Shown here: piece by piece, positions 61,041 to 64,000 of the stretch | Layout: each line of letters starts with the position of its first letter | Position numbering within the stretch: the first letter of the stretch is position 1 | Source of the DNA: Saccharothrix sp. NRRL B-16314 | GTDB lineage: Bacteria > Actinomycetota > Actinomycetes > Mycobacteriales > Pseudonocardiaceae | Direction: 5' to 3' | Length of the DNA stretch: 64,000 nucleotides | NCBI RefSeq assembly: GCF_000716595.1 | Contig: NZ_JNXC01000022.1 | Coordinates: 1-64,000 of the forward strand | Program-made: the position numbers and the translations under genes | The notes under the pieces: generated by a model | Databases searched by the model: none | What the model was told of the DNA's origin: nothing | What the model saw: the letters and a program-made list of their open reading frames with translations, nothing else

Positions 61041-61151
61041 GAAACCTCCGTTCTGCGGGTGTTGCCCCGCTCGAACGAGTGAAACTCTCGCGCGGTGGCG
61101 TCGTGGTGTGATCGAGGGGCGACGCCGAGTGAACCGAGGGAGCGCCACCAC

Positions 61152-62735
61152 ATGCAACTCCATAAGAGAACCTTGGCCCTGGTGCTGGCGGCGGGCACGG
61201 TGATGTCCGGGCTCGTGGGCGTCGGCACCGCCGCCGCCGCGCCGGCTGCCGCCCCCGTCGAGTGGTCGACGTGCGCGGCGGACGTGCTCGCCGAGATCCC
61301 GGCCGCGGAGCGGGACAAGGTCAGCTGCGCGAACCACCCGGTGCCGGTGGACCACGCCAGGCCGAACGGCGCGAAGATCACCATCGCGCTGATGAAGCGC
61401 CCGGCCGAGGACCAGGCCAACCGGATCGGCTCGCTCTTCATCAACCCCGGCGGTCCCGGTGGCGCGGGGCTCATCTACTCCGCGTACGGCAGTTCGTTCT
61501 TCCAGCCCGAGATCATGAAGCGGTTCGACCTGATCGGGTTCGACCCGCGCGGCGTCGGCCGCAGCGCGCCGTTGCGCTGCTTCAAGACCCTTGAAGAGGC
61601 CGACGAGATCTTCGGCCGCATGTCCGCCATCCCGGTCACCCGCACCGAGATCCGCAACACCATGGACGCGACCGAGGACTACACCGACGCGTGCGCGCGC
61701 AACGCCGGCCCACTGCTGAACCACATGTCCACCGAGGCCGTGGCACGTGACCTCGACCTGCTGCGGCAGGGCGTCGGTGACCGGCAGTTGACGTTCGTCG
61801 GCTTCTCCTACGGCACGCTGCTCGGCGCGACCTACGCCAACATCTTCCCGTCGAAGTCCCGCGCCCTGGTGCTGGACGGCAACGTCGACCCGGCGCTGCG
61901 CACGTCCGACGGCGCGGAGTACGACCGGCAGCGCGCGCAGGGCTTCGAGCTGGCGCTGGACGCGTTCCTGAAGCGCTGCGACGCCGACGGCGACAAGTGC
62001 GCGTACAGCGACGGCGACCCGCGGGCGAAGTTCGACGAGGTGCGCGACCACCTGCGCACGCAGTCGATCACGCTGCCGTCCGGCCAGGTCGTGACCTACG
62101 ACGGCTACATCGGCCGGGTCACCGGTGACCTGTACGCGCCGACCAGGTTCAAGGCGCTGGCCGCGTGGCTGCAGGGCGTCTACGCGGTGCTGCACCCGGG
62201 CGTCGCCACGTTCAGCGCGCAGGCCGAGTTGTTGCCGCCGTTGGCGAACAAGCACGGGCTGGCGGACATCCGGGCCGGGCGCACCGGCGACACCGAGTAC
62301 CTGTACGACGACTCGTACTACGGCGTGAACTGCACGGACAAGCCGTTCGTCCGGGTGCCGCAGCTGTTCCCGGTGCTGGCCGCGAAGTGGGAGCGGGAGT
62401 CGCCGACGTTCGGCCGCCAGCAGGCCGCGTCCGACCTGCTGACGTGCGCGACCTGGCCGGTGCCCCGTCCCGACCGCTGGGCCGGGCCGTGGCACCGGCG
62501 CACGCCGAACCCGGTCGTCGTGGTGGGCAACTACTACGACCCGGCCACGCAGTACGAGTTCTCCAAGCGCATGGCCCGTCAGCTCGGCAACGCGCGGCTG
62601 ATCAGCGTGGACTCGTTCGGGCACTGCATCCTCGGTGACAGCGCCGGCGCGGACGCCCTGGTGACGGACTACCTGGTGAACCTCAAGGCCCCGGCCGACG
62701 GCCAGGTGTTCCAGCCCAACGCCCAGCCGTTCTAG
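61152..62735 (+). CDS. secreted alpha/beta-hydrolase, tripeptidyl aminopeptidase type
   Basis: 527 residues with a signal peptide to about A-A-A-A-P. N-P-G-G-P-G-G-A-G is the oxyanion segment, nucleophile Ser in V-G-F-S-Y-G-T, Asp in Y-Y-D-P-A-T, and His in F-G-H-C-I-L. Similar to Streptomyces tripeptidyl aminopeptidases that cut N-terminal tripeptides from secreted proteins. GAGGGA at 61136-61141. Its last 53 bases overlap the convergent membrane gene. Confidence 0.92.
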   Translation: MQLHKRTLALVLAAGTVMSGLVGVGTAAAAPAAAPVEWSTCAADVLAEIPAAERDKVSCANHPVPVDHARPNGAKITIALMKRPAEDQANRIGSLFINPGGPGGAGLIYSAYGSSFFQPEIMKRFDLIGFDPRGVGRSAPLRCFKTLEEADEIFGRMSAIPVTRTEIRNTMDATEDYTDACARNAGPLLNHMSTEAVARDLDLLRQGVGDRQLTFVGFSYGTLLGATYANIFPSKSRALVLDGNVDPALRTSDGAEYDRQRAQGFELALDAFLKRCDADGDKCAYSDGDPRAKFDEVRDHLRTQSITLPSGQVVTYDGYIGRVTGDLYAPTRFKALAAWLQGVYAVLHPGVATFSAQAELLPPLANKHGLADIRAGRTGDTEYLYDDSYYGVNCTDKPFVRVPQLFPVLAAKWERESPTFGRQQAASDLLTCATWPVPRPDRWAGPWHRRTPNPVVVVGNYYDPATQYEFSKRMARQLGNARLISVDSFGHCILGDSAGADALVTDYLVNLKAPADGQVFQPNAQPF

Positions 62736-63507
62736 CGGTCCGGGGTGCGGCCGTGGCGAACGCGACGGCCGCACCCGCCAGGACCACCGAGCCCGCCGGG
62801 ACCTCGGGGAGCCACCACCCCGGCGACTCCATGGCGAACGCCCCGGCCAGGTAGGCGGCGGCCGTGAGCAGCACGGTCACGTCCCGCCGCCGCCACGCCA
62901 GGACGGCGAGGCCTGCCGCCACCACCACCGCGAGCGCCAGCTCGTCGTAGTCGACGTGGTCGAAGGTGACGGCGGTGGCCGACACCATCGTGAAGGAGCC
63001 TTCGTCCGGCGGGTCCACCGCGATGAACCAGCCGTCGAAGGCTTCGCCCAGCCACAGCCAGACGCCGACGAGCAGCAGCGGGTACCAGGCGCCGGGACGG
63101 CGGGCGTGCAGCTCGTAGCCGGCGAGCACCAGCGCGGCCAGGCAGAGCAGGAGCGCCATCGGTTCCCACAGGGCGCCGACGAAACCGACCGCCGCCAGGA
63201 CGTGCCACGGCCGCACGCGGTGGGCGTGCGCGTGGGCGACGACCGCGCCGGCGGCGAGCGCGAACTCGGGGTAGCCGGGGTCGGGCAGCGGCGTGACGCT
63301 CCACATCAGCGCCGCGAACTGCTCCTCGGACAGGAATTGCAGGCCCGGTGCCGGGGGAACGGGCTCGTAGAGGTACCAGAGCGCGATCAAGTAGCCCAGC
63401 GCGGAGCCGCCGAGAGCGGCGCTGCGTGCCCGCCACGCCCAGAACCCCAGACCGATCGCGACCGCCGTCCCGGCCAACAACCTGATCACCTCGACCACGA
63501 ACCCCAC
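62683..63507 (-). CDS. membrane protein, paralogue 1
   Basis: 274 residues with about eight membrane helices and no known family. R-R-P-G-A-W-Y-P-L-L marks it as a paralogue of the next gene upstream. The last 30 residues are basic and Pro/Gly-rich and overlap the peptidase gene by 53 bases. GTG 63507 overlaps the end of the upstream paralogue by 22 bases. Confidence 0.72.
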   Translation of the reverse strand: MGFVVEVIRLLAGTAVAIGLGFWAWRARSAALGGSALGYLIALWYLYEPVPPAPGLQFLSEEQFAALMWSVTPLPDPGYPEFALAAGAVVAHAHAHRVRPWHVLAAVGFVGALWEPMALLLCLAALVLAGYELHARRPGAWYPLLLVGVWLWLGEAFDGWFIAVDPPDEGSFTMVSATAVTFDHVDYDELALAVVVAAGLAVLAWRRRDVTVLLTAAAYLAGAFAMESPGWWLPEVPAGSVVLAGAAVAFATAAPRTARTAGRWAGTPGRRPGP

Positions 63508-64000
63508 CCCCGGCGGGCAACCCTAGCGATCCGGCAGGGGCGTTTCTCCGGCAGTTCGGGAGGGGCCGTGGCGTACGCGACCGCCGCCCCCGCCAGTACC
63601 ACGACCTGCGCCGGCGGCGCCGACAGCGTGATGAACCAGGGGACGATCAAGGTCTCCCGGTTGGCGGTCACGTAGGCGAATCCACTGTAGACAAGGCCTG
63701 TGAGCAGCATGATCGGGCTCCTGCGCCGCCACGACCACACGGCCAGCACGATTGCGGCCACGACAGCCAGGACGACCTCGTCGTAGCCGGCCACCGAGTT
63801 CGAGGTGGTGGCGGCACTCCGGCCCGAGACCACCAGGAGGGGTGCCTCGCCATCGGGCAGGTTCGAGATCCCCGGCTCGCGGAACGGCGATGCCGGGATC
63901 ACCCTGTCCACGGCCAGCCACACCACCAGACCGACACCGACGACCAGCAGCGGGTACCAGGCGCCGGGACGGCGGGAGTTCAGGTCGTAGGCGGCGGCCA
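63486..64000 (-). CDS. membrane protein, paralogue 2 (cut by the window edge)
   Basis: The frame is open to 64000. The first visible codons read A-A-A-Y-D-L-N-S-R-R-P-G-A-W-Y-P-L-L, matching the middle of paralogue 1 (Y-E-L-H-A-R-R-P-G-A-W-Y-P-L-L). At least three membrane helices are seen, and V-V-L-A-G-A-A-V-A-Y-A-T-A near the end matches paralogue 1 as well. The start is outside the window. A tandem duplication is likely. Confidence 0.75.
   Translation of the reverse strand, partial: AAAYDLNSRRPGAWYPLLVVGVGLVVWLAVDRVIPASPFREPGISNLPDGEAPLLVVSGRSAATTSNSVAGYDEVVLAVVAAIVLAVWSWRRRSPIMLLTGLVYSGFAYVTANRETLIVPWFITLSAPPAQVVVLAGAAVAYATAPPELPEKRPCRIARVARRGWGSWSR

Noticed and set aside
60015..62774. 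919-codon minus-strand frame reaching through the tripeptidyl peptidase gene
   Set aside because: Only the part below 61040 is the DUF4037 gene; the rest is shadow text opposite a secreted peptidase with a complete active site.

Overview
The window is about 72% GC coding DNA with G/C-ending third codons, frequent GTG starts and many 4-bp GTGA or ATGA stop/start overlaps. Phosphatidylinositol mannoside genes, ergothioneine genes, F420-type luciferase-like enzymes and DUF5753 regulators point to an actinomycete. The gene content and the intergenic repeat style suggest Pseudonocardiales (Saccharothrix, Actinosynnema or Lentzea-like); that genus-level placement is inference.

Layout. (1) 36-8190: a Clp-N protein, then thrS, a HIT-family phosphorylase, a DUF5753 regulator, pgsA, patA, pimA and a Nudix gene. 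This is the start of a block known from mycobacteria (thrS to yebC). The rest of it is displaced here: pdxS at 31650 and pdxT-yebC at 40474, so accessory DNA has been inserted at least twice. (2) 8366-12848: a class III cyclase-like/GUN4-like fusion coupled to an SPFH protein, followed by a bacterial PH-domain protein, a DUF4240 protein and a lipoprotein. (3) 13121-17846: a four-gene minus-strand operon with an NCS1 permease, a ureidopropionase-like amidase, a dihydropyrimidinase/hydantoinase and an F420-type oxidoreductase. It links functionally to the PucR regulator, class III aminotransferase and methylmalonate-semialdehyde dehydrogenase at 24193-28755, which could finish beta-amino-acid catabolism. 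(4) 17972-20784: an RDD protein and a membrane NACHT NTPase with an amyloid-signalling-like N-terminal motif. (5) 20935-24196: a LysR gene broken by an amber codon, a secreted S1 protease and a secreted Val-Pro-Gly repeat protein. (6) 29291-41847: EF-G2, pdxS, vapBC, azlCD with its regulator, an acyl-CoA oxidase-like enzyme, an ABM-haemoglobin fusion, an Lrp/PLP-lyase pair and pdxT-yebC. (7) 41954-50420: small enzymes and regulators, a P450 with divergent TetR, and a TetR-MFS-thioesterase operon. (8) 50724-58391: egtABCD, then a PLP decarboxylase-ACP fusion and an AMP ligase, closed by a short egtD-derived remnant. (9) 58429-64000: an SDR with divergent regulator, a DUF4037 protein, a secreted tripeptidyl peptidase and two tandem membrane paralogues, the second cut by the window edge.

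Three themes stand out. The GUN4/cyclase-SPFH pair and the RDD/NACHT pair look like signalling or conflict modules. The decarboxylase-ACP plus ligase cassette looks like carrier-bound amino acid chemistry inserted beside ergothioneine genes. At least five short-period tandem arrays (14, 15 or 21-22 bp) sit directly at stop codons of unrelated genes.
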